DNA of 64,000 nt, taken from Euglena gracilis. Taxonomy: Eukaryota > Euglenida > Euglenophyceae > Euglenales. The notes below the pieces were generated by a model, which did no database searches, was not told where the DNA came from, and saw only the letters and a list, made by a program, of their open reading frames with translations. This document shows positions 11,401 to 24,500 of the stretch, piece after piece. The translations under genes and the position numbers were made by a program. The stretch is taken from positions 18,171,410 through 18,235,409 of the forward strand of contig CP154954.1 in assembly GCA_039621445.1 (NCBI GenBank), written 5' to 3'. The first letter of the stretch is position 1, and every line of letters starts with the position of its first letter.

Positions 11401-14400
11401 GAGAGTTTCACTTCAGATCAGGTCGACCGACTGTCATATCCCGGGAAAAATTCTTTATTATTATTTGTACCTTTAGTAGTGATACTACCACTGCTGCTGC
11501 TGCTGCTGCTGCTACTAATTTACTAAATTAGAAAAACACAAAAAAAACGGTCATGTTGTTTCCTCCCCTTGCGCAGGGTATGGATGAGACCCTGCGCCCC
11601 CTTGCCAGGGTGTACAGCCGTGCCGCCAGCCAGAGGCCCACGCTGAGGGGCAGCACCACTGCGAGGGCGCTCACCACCCCCAGGATGGCGAACCCCGGCG
11701 GAGGGCTGCCGATGGTGACCAATTCAGAATAAACACCCTGCATCCCAGTCGATGGCATTCCCCCCCCCCCGTTTTTTTAAGGTGGTGGTGGGGGGGGTGC
11801 CTGCCTGGGCAGGCACTCCAAGGCACTCCTGATCCGACTCCCCCCTTGGGGGGGGGGCACACGGCCAAAAGTGCCCTAGCACAGACCCCGGCGCCTTCGC
11901 AAAAGAGGTGTTTGGACCTGGCAAACCTGTCTGGGGACGTGGTGGCCACCCCGGAGACATGACCCGGGAAGGGGGGGGGTGGACCTCAGACCTCACTGAG
12001 CGGGACTTCATAAGCACAACTGGAATAAATATACTGGAAAAAATGTGCAAAAATCCTTTTCGGAAAATGACTGCGTTGACCACAAAAAGAAAAAAAAACA
12101 CTCAAAAACACCCTTTTTGACAATTATTGGCCATCTTTTTTCAAAAAAAATGGTCACATATGCAGTGCTCTGCACCAAAAACAATTCCATGTATCCCCAC
12201 CAAAAATGGATTGGAAGCAAAACCCTGTGGGAGTGCTGCTGTGGATGAGCTGGGCCAAAATTGGGGGTGGCGCCACCTGCCCCCCCCCCCCCCCGACAGG
12301 CTGAACGAGGAGGCCTGGTGCGGGGGCGGATTTCCCCACCTGGGAGGTGGGGTTCTGACTCCCCCCGCCCACCACACCACAGACAGTGCAAGGAGGAATC
12401 CTTCGACACTGAAGGCATCCGAGGAAAATTTTGACCTCTGCGCCACAGAAACATGGGGAAGGGGGGGTTGGTGGGACCCTGCCCCGCCATCCATAGGGTT
12501 TTGGGGGGTTCCTGGCGAACCCTGCCCACCGGGGCCGCAAAACAAAGGATGCACAGCCAGCATCAAAACAAGCAAAACCCCACCAGTGCCTCGAAAATTC
12601 AAACAACCGACCATGGAGACTGAGAAAATCTGCCGGACACCGACACCGACGCATCACTGTCAACCCCCCGGCTGTGACCCCCTTCTTGTCCGACATGGAC
12701 TGGTCCACGTGCCCGTTGCTGGCGTCGATGCTGCCCATCACCGACGCCCGGTTCTTCAGCATAAGGACTGTGCACTGCAGGCTGTGGCCGGGCTGGGGAT
12801 GAGTGGCTCCCAGCCAGGGTTCAAAGTAAGAACAAGGTGGGGGTCGACCCTTGCCCCTGCCTCGACATCTTCCGCTCCAAAGCGAAATAAAAACTTTTTT
12901 CCTTTCCTGGAGGTAAAAAGAAAATTAAAAATGGATTAATAATTAAAAAGTAAAAAATAAAAACTTTTTGGAGGAAAAATTTCAACTCACACAGGTGTCA
13001 TTTTCTCCTTATCCCACCTCTCGCCTTAATCCCTTTCCGACCCCATCGCCTGCCCGAACACCAGTACTGTAGCCCGTTGCCACCCAATACTGCTGGCCAG
13101 AAAGCACCGCTTCATTTGTCGACTCAGGGATGGCTGTCCAGGACTGAGGGCACAGGAAGGCGCAACAATAATTCAAAACGAGAAACCAGTAGCCGAAAAA
13201 AATATTTTTGTGCACCAGAGATTTGGCTGCTATGCCAGCAGGTGTCAAATTGTTGCTGGCAAATGTATGCAGTTGCATTTTTTTTTTATTGCATGGCAGC
13301 TGATAGAACTCTGAAAGGTATTTTGAAAAATGGAAGCTTCTTCCTCTGGCCGGTATTTGCTGTACAACTGCTGGCAAGCCTCGGCAATCAGGGCATCATC
13401 GCTCTGCAGGCATGTCCACAGGCTGTACGCGCTGACGTTGATGGGGTTCAGCAGGGGGTTGATATACCGAGGGTCCACGTCGCTGTGGCTGAAATACTTC
13501 CCGTGAGAGGACACGGCAACGGTGGCTCTCCAAAATATTTCAAGAGTTTCCCAGCTTGCTGCCAGTTTGCTCAGATGCTGCAAGCTCCATTTGATTTTCA
13601 ACTGATGTGCTTCTCCACAGCGTTCGATCCACCAAAAGAATAATTTCATTCATTTTTGTGGCAAACAATTCACTCGAAGTGGCCACGCTCCCAGCAGAGC
13701 CCATATTTTCGCTTTATCCATTAGCAAAGATGATTTCATTCCAAGCATGAACTGCAAGAACCATCAACAGACATCTGACAGGCTGAATACGCGTGGCGCT
13801 TCTGACACCACAAAAAAAATGAAAACCTGCAATCAGGATCACAAAGAAAGGCACAAACCAAAGACTTCCAAACCACCCCTGGGTGCTATCATGAAGCCAT
13901 GGGGTTGGCGGAAAAAGAGAACCAGCCGGTCCAATGCAAGACCGCCCCGAAATCTGCCTGTGATACAACAACTCTTGAAAAGGCGTAGAAAAAGAAGCAA
14001 AGCTAGATAGATATAGGGAACAATGCACGGGGAAATGAAAAAAATATGAAATTGGGAGTTGCCTTCTGCTTTGGGTTCCACTCAGGTGTTAAAAACAAAA
14101 ATATTGACAACTCGAGGTAAATGTATATATTATACCTGCATATATATTGTATTATATCATATTATCCTATCCTATCATATCATAAATAGAGATGCACATT
14201 GTCTCTCTCTGTATATAAAAAAGAATTAAACAACCCATGGTGCTCCCAATGATGCCCTCCTTGTCCCAGCAAATGGGTTACAATATGTATTGCAAAAGCT
14301 TTTTTATGATTTTTTATCGAGTGGAAAAATTTTGGGCTGAAATTGGTCCTCCAAAAAAGTGTATTTTGAAATAACTCCCCCTTCCTCGAGGCAAGCGTTG

Positions 14401-17400
14401 ACAGTTGCTGTGCCTGCCAACGGTGTCAAAAAAAAGAGAGAGAAACCCCCAAAGGGGGTTTTCCCTGCCGACCAAGCCAATTTTCATTGAAAATGGTCAT
14501 TTTCAGGGGGGGGTGCCATAGCACTCCCCACCCCAGAACACCCCCCACCCTGGGGGGGGTCAAAAATGCCTGACCCTTGCTTGAAACTGGTGGAATTTGA
14601 GCAAAATGAGTGCAAAGTTGTATTGGGGAAAGGTTGGACTTTTGATCTGGGAGTTTGATTAAAAAATTTTCCCACCCAAGTATAAACCCCAAACATTAAA
14701 CCTTCCTGAGGGGGCCTCCTCCCAAATATGAAAGGCGGGGGGATTTGCTGGATCCTAAATCCACAACAGATTTTTCTTACCAGGCTTCTGTCCACCAACC
14801 CAGGGGGAGGGTGCCTGTTCATGGGATGCCTGTACATAGCAGACACCCCCCCAGGGGGGCAGGGTCAGTGTTGACCCCAATGCATACCAACCAAGCCAAG
14901 TTTCCAATGAAAATGGCCATTTTTAGGTCCCGGGGCCTTCAGTGACCGGGGTGTGCTACAGCAAAACCCACCCCAAAACCCGACCTGAAATGGCTTTAAC
15001 CCCCTGCCTGCCCACAGCACCTCCGGGGGGGGGGGGGTGCAACTTTCCTTAACAAGAAGCCCGTTTCTCACCCATTATTGGCAGTTTTTTTTTGGCCAAT
15101 TTCGGACCAAATAAAAATAGAAATTTAGAAGATCTCAAAAAAAGAAGAGACAATTTCAATCAAAGACAATTTCCGGAAATCTGCACTCTTGTTGAAAAGT
15201 ATTCTCGTTTGCCGTGTTTCCCATGTATTTTTCAAGGTTTGATGAAATTATTCTCTCAAAAAGTGTTGCAGACTCCTGACTCTGCCGTTTTCAGTCATAT
15301 TTGGCATATTTGGGTCAAAGAATCATTTTTTCGAATTTCTAAAAAAAGAGGGGAATGAGAGTAAACGTTGGCGCTGTGAAGAACAGTTTCTGGGACCCAA
15401 GACACCGCTCAGGTCGTTGTACAACCAACACTCTTTCTGCATTCTGCATTGGCGTTGCATATTTTCCATAAATTTCTCTTTTCATCATCGTTTCTGTTGA
15501 TCAAAGAAAGGCAAAAAGAAATACATGTCAATCCAAGATCTTACTTTTATGGTCATGGGCATGAGATTTTAAATTTACATGCAGACATTCTTTGCCTTCT
15601 TTTCGAACGAACAGATGATGAGAGAGAAACTCATGGGAAATGTGCGGCAGGATGCAGAAAGAGAGTATGGTGAACTGTTAAAATGGTGCACAGACAGCAT
15701 GCACACCCACCACAACCAAGATTTCTCCGAGATGTCACTCATGGTCCCTCCGCCTTGCAGGTCACCAGCATTAATTGCATGTCTATCCCCAGGTGTGCTA
15801 ATGTTTATTTGATTTATTTGTTTATTAAATTTGTTCAGTTTCAATTATAAAAAGTTTCTCCTATTTTGGATTTTTAATGTTGACATCTTTTATATATTTT
15901 ATGCAATTTTTATTTCCTTTTGTTTATCAACATTTTTTCTTCATTTTTTTCATTTTCATTTATTTTGATTTTGATTTTCCTTTTTCAAAAAATCTTTCAT
16001 TCCGTTCAATGTATTCAAGGGTGACAACTTCCCAGGGTGAGGAGGTTTTGTGCATGTATACCACACAGGGGCGAATACATGTTCAAATCCGGTTAGGGAG
16101 AATAAAAGCACCAGAAAAGAGAAAACAATAAACAAACAATAGCCCATCAAAAAAATGCTAAAAATCAAAATAGTTTTAAGAATCCTAAAATTCTAAAAGA
16201 ACAGAGAGAACAGAGTGAATGAAAAGAACAAATGTTTGTCCTTGCGAGAAAGCGACCTCCCTCGAGGCTTTCAGGACGTGCTTGACCCTGCGGAAACCCG
16301 TCCAACTGGCTCCGCAATTCATCGCTGAGGGTTGCTGCCGCTATATTGATTGTTAACAGTATCCACGTCCCGTTCTGGGCGGGAAACCCGCCTCACGAGG
16401 TCGCCTGCAGCAGCCGATGAGGCCACATTGTAACCAAGGGTCGAAAAATACGCACTACACATTCTACTGTGGGGCACAACCTCAACAAAAACAACAACCA
16501 AAATGTATGCTGATCCGTGTAGCTGCACCGAAAATAATCAATCAACCAGACATTGCAGGAGATCCCCTGGTCTCTGCCGACGGACTAACGCCACCTGCCC
16601 AGTGAAACGGTTGAATGCCATCGTCGTGAGCCACCCATTTACCCATTTTGGCACTTTGGAGGCCGGCCCCACGCTGTCATCGGACCAATAACACTCACAG
16701 TGACCATTGAAACTGCTCAACCCCCCAAATGAGACCACAGAATACCCCCCCCCAAACATAAGACCCCCAAAATAAGACCCCCCAAAAAAGATTCCCCTCC
16801 CAACTTTCAGCAGAAATCCTACAAATAAACACCAAAAAGGCAGCACCTTTAATTCACTCCGTCTCAATTATGATGCCCGCTTGTCTGTCCGGTGCTCAAG
16901 CAGATGGGGGGGGGACTTCAGCAGCCAACCTTGCACCTAAGCAAGATTCTGGTCCAATTGCAAAAATTCACAATATTCTATTCTGTTGATATTCCAGGAT
17001 CCCGGTTGTTGCCGCTCATTGCTGGTTACACACCAGCCCAGCCCTCCAGCCCTCCAGTTATGCGCAACCAGAGAAAGGTCAATTTTAGTGTTTTTTGGCC
17101 CTCCACAACCTGGGTTTAACCCCCAAAATGAGAAATGACCCGAAAATACAAAAAACATCAGATCCTTCCACCCTGCATTTCCTGCGTGGGCAACTGGAAC
17201 CACCAGGTGATGTCGGTGCAATTTGAAGTCAGTCAAGAAAAGAATGCCCTCTTGTTGGGGATTTATTTGACAAAGAATTTCAAATTTCCCTCCCCCCCTC
17301 CAATAGTGTTACCCCCAGATATCTTTCGAAGTCTCATAGGACCCAAAATACACCCAAAACCCCACTTTGGGGTCATTTATTGTACTTTCTCATGAAACTT

Positions 17401-18472
17401 GGCATTTTTGGAGGCCAGATGATCCAGAAAAAGGTGTACATGGCCCCCCAAAAATTGGTGCATTGAACCTCCCCCCCCCCAATGACACCCTGAGCCTTTT
17501 TTTGTCTTTCTGGGGGGACATTCTTTTGGACTTTGCTGAAAATTTTGGCAGCCTTCCCTCGGGAGGGTCCAAAATAGGTCCAAAAGAAATCTTTCACGAT
17601 GAACAAAATTGTTCCAAAAAATGCCAGCACTGGATGAGGAGGTATGCTGACTTTCACAGAAGAAATTTACTTTTTAGGAAGTGAATCAAAATCAAAAAAA
17701 ATCTGCCTCGAATGGTGAGTTCAGAGTGTGGGCATCTGGATGGGGCGTTCCTGTCTGCATTGGGCTGCATAACACGCCAGGAACTGACGGTGAATTTTGC
17801 AGTGGACCATTTCAGATCAGCTTATCAAAAGTGAATTCCAAGTCTTTTCCCTCTTGAAAGATTTCCGGCAAGGGCCTTCAGGGCACGGCCGGTCGAAATA
17901 GGCAGCAGGTGCAGTTTGGTTTGAAAGCAGACGCACGGGCTTGCCTGTGATCTGGTCAACCTGCGAGATGTTGGCTTGGGGGCCCTCTTCTGTCGCAGTC
18001 CATGCCCCACAATTAAAGTTTGTTCAAGCTGGGAAAATGGTGGTGAATTGGGAATCACAGGCCAGAAGTGAAGACAACGAGGATGAGCAGGCGCATCACA
18101 CATTTCAAATAAAAAAAACAGTGTGTTGTTATCATCAGAGGATGTGAAACCTTAAATGCAATGCATCCATCCATCCAGCAAAAAAAGAAAGCAGAAATAT
18201 TAGAGAGTCCCCAGCTCAGGGTGGACACCTTCTCGTTGCGGGCCATCATCAATGGGGTGCTGTACAGTGTGTGGGTCCCATAGGTGTTGTTGAGGTCATA
18301 GAAGAGTGCAACCCACGTTACCCAGAAGGTGGGGATGAAGAAACTGGGAGGGCAGGGGCGGCATATGAACATGTCGAAAAGACTGAAAAGGCCCTCACTC
18401 ACTCGACGAATGAAATGCAAGTTGCGAGTCGAGCAGCCTAAAGGCCATTGCTACGTAACCCCCCCCAAAAAA

Positions 18473-18507
<35 letters not shown>

Positions 18508-21500
18508 AAAGCCCCCCCCAGCTCGACATTTGGGTGGGATTTCAAAACTCTCAAGAAAGCTTTATAATTGAACGGGGGCCTCTGCGAACTCTCACTTCCT
18601 TCAACTCCACTCAAATACCAATATTACACCAAAGTTCCTCCCAGTTTGCACCTCCCAGTTTTCCCCGAGATCCGCAATCCTTGCCAAAATCCTTTCATCT
18701 TGCAAAAAATGGACACACATGGGGTTTCCAGATTCATTGTGGTTCCCTCAGCAATTGTATTTAACGGATGGATGGATGTGTGGTTGGATAATTTTGTTGG
18801 TGGATTTGTGCTTTGGGGTGAAGGGAGCACAGGACATGCGCTGTGTCTTCCTCCTCAAACGAGTCTAAGCCAGGTGGCGACCTGATGTCTTTAAAAGACA
18901 CTGGATTTTTGCTTTGGCCAAACGGCGGCCAAAAGGCTGGGCTCGAGCAGGGAATGAAAACGGAAAAAAAACACATCTTTTTTGTTGTGTGGGGATGGGC
19001 GATTTTTCAAGGATTCCAGAAATCTTTCTTCCTTGATGTCAACCTGTTTTAACCAAGAAATTCTCGAGCTTTCTGTCCATTTTACTGGTTGAATTTGCCA
19101 GTGTTTTTTACCTTCAGGACCTGTCCTTGGTGGCATAGGTTCCAAGGGAAATTATTTCATGCCATTTTATCATTTTTCCCACATAATTTGCCAAAATGTG
19201 AGATGAACCTGATATCTTTCTGAATACCCCCCCCCCATGGAAAGCCCCCAGAGGGTTTGATTTTGCCACCAAATATAAAATCCCTCCCTCAACACAAAAC
19301 CACCTTGAGGGTGCCATTCAGGGCAAAACATAATTTTTTTGGGTCGAGAGAAGCCAAATGGTTGTTTCTTTTCTGAAAACCAGAAGACTCTGCCAAGCCG
19401 CAAAGATGGAGGGCGTTTTGGCACCCCTGGTCCTCGGTGGGATCCAGGAAACACCCGATCAGGGCCACCTGGGAGAAGACGGGGTGGCCCTTCATCATGG
19501 TGAAGGTCTGGCCAGTGAAGGGGGCCGCTGGCACCCCTGCCCTTGCCACCACCAAAAATCTTGGAAACGATACTTTTGTCACGTTGGCGGAAACCTGTCC
19601 ATCAATACTTGGCCGCTCCGAATCTATCCACCATATCCGGAGGGTTCTTTCCCTGCATTTTCCCCACCCCGATCCTTTTTTTTTTACGCCCAATGTCGAC
19701 TCCGTGATAAGGAACAAAGAACAGGGCATGCGTGAATGGATAGGAACTCCACACCGACCCAAAGGGACTGATTTCGAACTAAAGATGCGTTTGAAGATAA
19801 AATGCAAATTGCATACGTTGTGTAAACTTTGCTATTTTTAAAAAAAAATCACAATACATGGAATAAACATCACAATTTCTGGACACAAAATTCAAAACAT
19901 ACTTAGATGTCATCGGCTGCCCCAGTACCATGGGACGAAAGCAAGGTCTTTCTTAATTGGGAAATTTGGGTACAAATGCCTCCGAAACACCCCAGGTGCA
20001 GCATGTCTTTTTGCAGAATGCCCAACATCTGCTTCATCAAAGGAGTACGTCGAGGGGACGTTTTTGGTCGAGTGAAACCAAATTCCACACCATAACATAC
20101 ACACACATGCATGTACATATGGTTCCCAATTTGATTTTGAAAAATCGTTGGTGCTCTTGCCCAATTGCAAAAACAGTTTGAAAAGCTGTCAATTTAAACA
20201 TTTGTGTGCTCAGGCATCCAAATTAAAATCGTTGAAGCGTTTGGACAATCGTGCAAATGTTTCATTGAAATGTTGCACTTGTGCAATTGTCCAAATGCAT
20301 CATTGGAATGAAGCACTTGCACAATTGTGCAAATGCTCCATTCAAACTTGTGCAACGGTGCAAATGTCTAAACAGATTAAAACCTTTTATTGAAAAAAAG
20401 CAAATTGACCTGCCTTTTGGGCCCAAACTTGGGCATTTGAGCCTGTGAGAAACCATTTCTGACACCAATGGGCTCAAAAAAACGCCCGTGAAAGGCCTAA
20501 ACCCCAGAAAAAATGAGTTGAAAAATGCTCTTCATCCTGGTTTTCAGAAATGAAATCAGCATGTTGGCTGTGAATATGTGTATTTGACAAATTTCAAACC
20601 TTGGCGTACGTGGAGGGGGTTGGAGAAACACCCTGACATGCTGCCTTCCACCATCGAGTTGTATATATATGCATGTTCCACAACATATTGGACGTCGTGG
20701 ACGCTGCGTCTCCACTCTGCTCTTTTTTCCAAAATCGATAAAGGCTTCAGAAAATAAAGCATTTGCACAATGCAAGAAAAGAGGTATGTCGCTAAACTCC
20801 CACAGAACTGAACTGGTGGCAGTCCTACTGCATTGTTTTCCCCTGCCATTTGTGGGTTGATGCCAGACTTCTGCTTCGGGGTTTTCAGTAAACTCCCCCA
20901 AATAACCCCCCCCCCCCGGGTATTATTTGGTATTATTCTTTCGCCCGAAGTCATGGCCCGAGGGGGGGGGTATTATTTGGGGGGGGGGCATTTTTTTCCC
21001 AAAATTTTCGAAATTTTTCGAAGTCCCATAAAACCCAAAATAGCACCCAAAACCCTCCTTTGGTGTCATTTTTTGCACTTTCTTGTGAAATTTACCATTT
21101 TTTGGAGGTCAGATGAGCCAGAAAAATTGATTTTTTTTCGTAATTTGTTGTCAGAATATTGTGATTTTTACCTACATTTTCAAGTAAAAATCCGGGCCTT
21201 TGGCCCGAAACCGGGGGGGGGGGGTATTATTTCGGCGGCCGAAGTCGGACCCCAAGGGGGGGGGGGTATTATTTGGGGGGTATTATTGGGGGGGGGTATT
21301 ATTTGGGGGGGTTTACCCTGGGGGGCTCGACTACGCCAATCCATTTGGGGGGTCTGCTAGCAGGGATAATTATTGAATATTGTTCCCCAATGACCGGTGT
21401 GAAGCGGCAAAAATTTTTGAAACCCCCAAAACCTGCCAGAAACCTGCCCATTTTGGCTTTTTGGGTTTTTTTTTGGAACAAAATCAGACAAAGGAGACCA

Positions 21501-24500
21501 GGCAGTAGACTTTGGTCATTTTGACCCCCCCTCCCCCCCCCCCTATGGTGAAGTTCACCGTTTGAAAGTTCACCGGGGGGTTCCGGACCCCCTCCCCCCC
21601 CCCTCTGCCTAACCCATCGGTGAACTTCACTGGTGAAGTTCACCAAGAGAGTACTTTTTTGGCCAAAAATGGCCAAAAATGGCATTTTGGGCAAGTTTTT
21701 GGAAATTTCGCTAAAATTCCATGAAGCATCAACCTCAAAATGACCATTTTGAGAGGAAAGGAACAAAATTTTACCCATGAAAATTTCACCCCCAACCATC
21801 AAAACGGTGAAGTTCACCGGTGAACTTCACCGGTGAACTTCACCGCCGAAAGTACCCCCCCCTCCCCCCCGGTGAATGTTCACCGGTGAACTCTCACCGG
21901 GGGGTCCACAGCCCCCCCCCCACCCCTGCCTAACCTCCAAAGGTGCTGAACACCTCCCCCATCTGACCAATGCAGGGTGGGGGGATGTTGACCATTGAAA
22001 ATTCCCAAATAAGATAATTTATCACTAAATTAATTATTATTATGGAATAAAACTATGTTAGAAAATGCTCTTTTCCAAATCGAATCTGGAATCAAGGGAA
22101 ATGCATTCAGAGAATAGTGGTCTCTTTAGGAAGGAAAAATATTATTGGAGATTTTTTTTGCAACAATTTCTCCACCCAGGGAGAGAGTCCTCCAACTGGT
22201 GGATGTTGAACAAACTCCTCTGAAAAAAAAGTTGGAGAAATTAACCAAAAAATTGAGGGTTCGTTAGAAACCCAACATTGGCCTGCCATATGCCGGCATT
22301 CTCTTTTAGCCGTGGCCAGAACGTGCCCTGAAGACCTCAACCATGTTGCTGATGAAACCAGCACTTCATTTTGGTTACATTCTCATTAATTCACAATTAT
22401 TTGGAAGAGTTGTGTTGTGCTGTGTGCGGGGCAGGCAAGAGTGGGCAGACCCAACCGTGGGATATCGAATCGTGAGGGATGAAGGTCGATGCCAAGCAGC
22501 TCTTGAGCAACGGTATCTTTTGGGCAACAAAACCATCCAATGACTCAAAGGAAGAACTTTGACAAAAACCTTCCAGACATTATCCCTTTTCCCAAAGACC
22601 CTCCAAAGCTCTTCGGGTATCCCCAAAATCCAGCATTCAAACAAAGCATCGTGCTGCGTTTCCCCACTCCATCAAAATCAGCTAATCACCGTTCCCCCGG
22701 AATGAATTGGTTCTGCCCAGGTTGGGTGACGTCAGGCACACTTGGGCGTAGGCAAGCACCCCACTCCCTTGCACCATCAAAGACACCTCCGTCATCTCCA
22801 TCTCCCCCTCCGACAATCGTGCATCGAACTGTTCTATCGCTTCACTCAAACACAGGGTGGAGAATTGGGAGTTCAAGCGCATGTGCAGAATCCATTTAAC
22901 ATCCAAGAGATTGATTTGATGAAGAAACTGTATGAAGATTATGTCACAAAAAACTAAATTGGTGTGTGACATATTCACTTTCTTCATGTCATTAAAAACG
23001 TGTTCAGCCCGCCAAATGCCTGCCCTGAAATTCGTGGTCATGAACACGTTTTCCATGAGGGCATTTGTGGCAATGACACGTTTTCCATTATGGCATCTGT
23101 GGCATTGACACGTTTTCCATTAGGGCATCTGTGGCAATGACACATTTTCCATTACGGCATCTGTGGCATTGCATTAGGGCATCTGTGGCAATGACACGTT
23201 TTCCATTACGGCATCTGTGGCAATCAAGTGTAAGATGGAAAAAACGCTAGCATGAAAATTCGGCGACAAGTTGAGAGGCCAGGGTGGTCCTCAACGGGCG
23301 AGGCGGGTCGGGGGCACTCTACAACACAAGAAACGACCAGAAGTTGCCTTGGAGCACAACGACAAGCAGTGGGAGACGTCACGGAAGACGACACGCTTTA
23401 CACACAAAAAAGAGCCATACTTTGGTGGCCGCCGCAAATCTTAGCAATGAAAATGATATGCCAAACCGCAGGCGTCACACACAACTTTGTTCAGCTCGAC
23501 ATAATTTGGATTTTTGGGAATGGCAACACCACAAAAACCACATTTGTCCTGTTGTATAGGCAGTCCCGACTGCTGCTCACGTTGAGCCACACATTGTTCA
23601 ATGACGCTCGCCTCATCGAACAACAGGCTGGGTTCCAGCTCCCATCCCGTCCAGGCAACAAAGAAATCATCCAGCTCAGGATAAGATGCTTGCCGATGTT
23701 GACACAGTTTGGCGAACTCCAAACAGTTGGCAACAGCAGCAAGCTCTGCACCTACGGTGCCAGACTTTTTCTTCGTGTTGCCCTGTGCCAGCAAGGGGCC
23801 ATGAAGGGGGTCAACCTTCGGCTTCTTGGCATCTTGCTGGTATACCGCAAGAGCAGCCAGGAACAGTTCCGCCCTGGGGGGAGGTGGCAAAAGACCATTC
23901 ACGAAGTTTGCCGTGCGTTTAGCCATAGTGGGAGGGCTGCTAAAAAAGGGGGGGTAACACGTTTTCCATCACGGCATCTGTGGCAATGACACGTTTTCCA
24001 TTACGGCATCTGTGGTAAGGCACGTTTTCCATTAAGGCTCCTTTTTTTCGGTCCAAATTTCACATTTTCGCGATTTTTTTTTCCCTTGGCGTGAATCATG
24101 ACCACGAATTTCAGGGCAGGCATTTGGCGGGCTCTGAACACGTTTTTAAACAAATTGTGGCTGAGCCCAGATTTCAGCCTGAAAACGTGTTCAGGGGGCC
24201 CCCTTCGGGGGCCCCCCTGCTGAACATGTTTTTAGGCTGAATTTGTTTTTAGGCCACAATTTGTGTGTAGAAAAATGTGTGGAAAATGGGTAAAATAACT
24301 CGTTCACTGGGCTCCATGCAGAGCAGAGGGTGACAATCGGAAAGAATGTGGCGGCAACACACCCATGGAATGATTCACTTCAACCTGTACATCAACAATT
24401 GCACAATGTTCTGTACTACGACGTCCATGGAGTCCCGTGTCGTGCTCTTCAGCAGGTCCACAGAGGACGTCATGAGGTCCATGAACACCACCCAGATGAT

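Noticed and set aside
13714-14028. ORFs on both strands at 13.7-14.0 kb
   Set aside because: One is Lys/Arg-rich, the other Phe/Leu-rich; mirror images in AT-rich DNA with no splice support.
23040-23235. Regular repeats with similar spacing that resemble a CRISPR array
   Set aside because: Units of about 32 bp are contiguous tandem repeats without unique spacers, in a eukaryotic mobile element, and are repeated at other copies.
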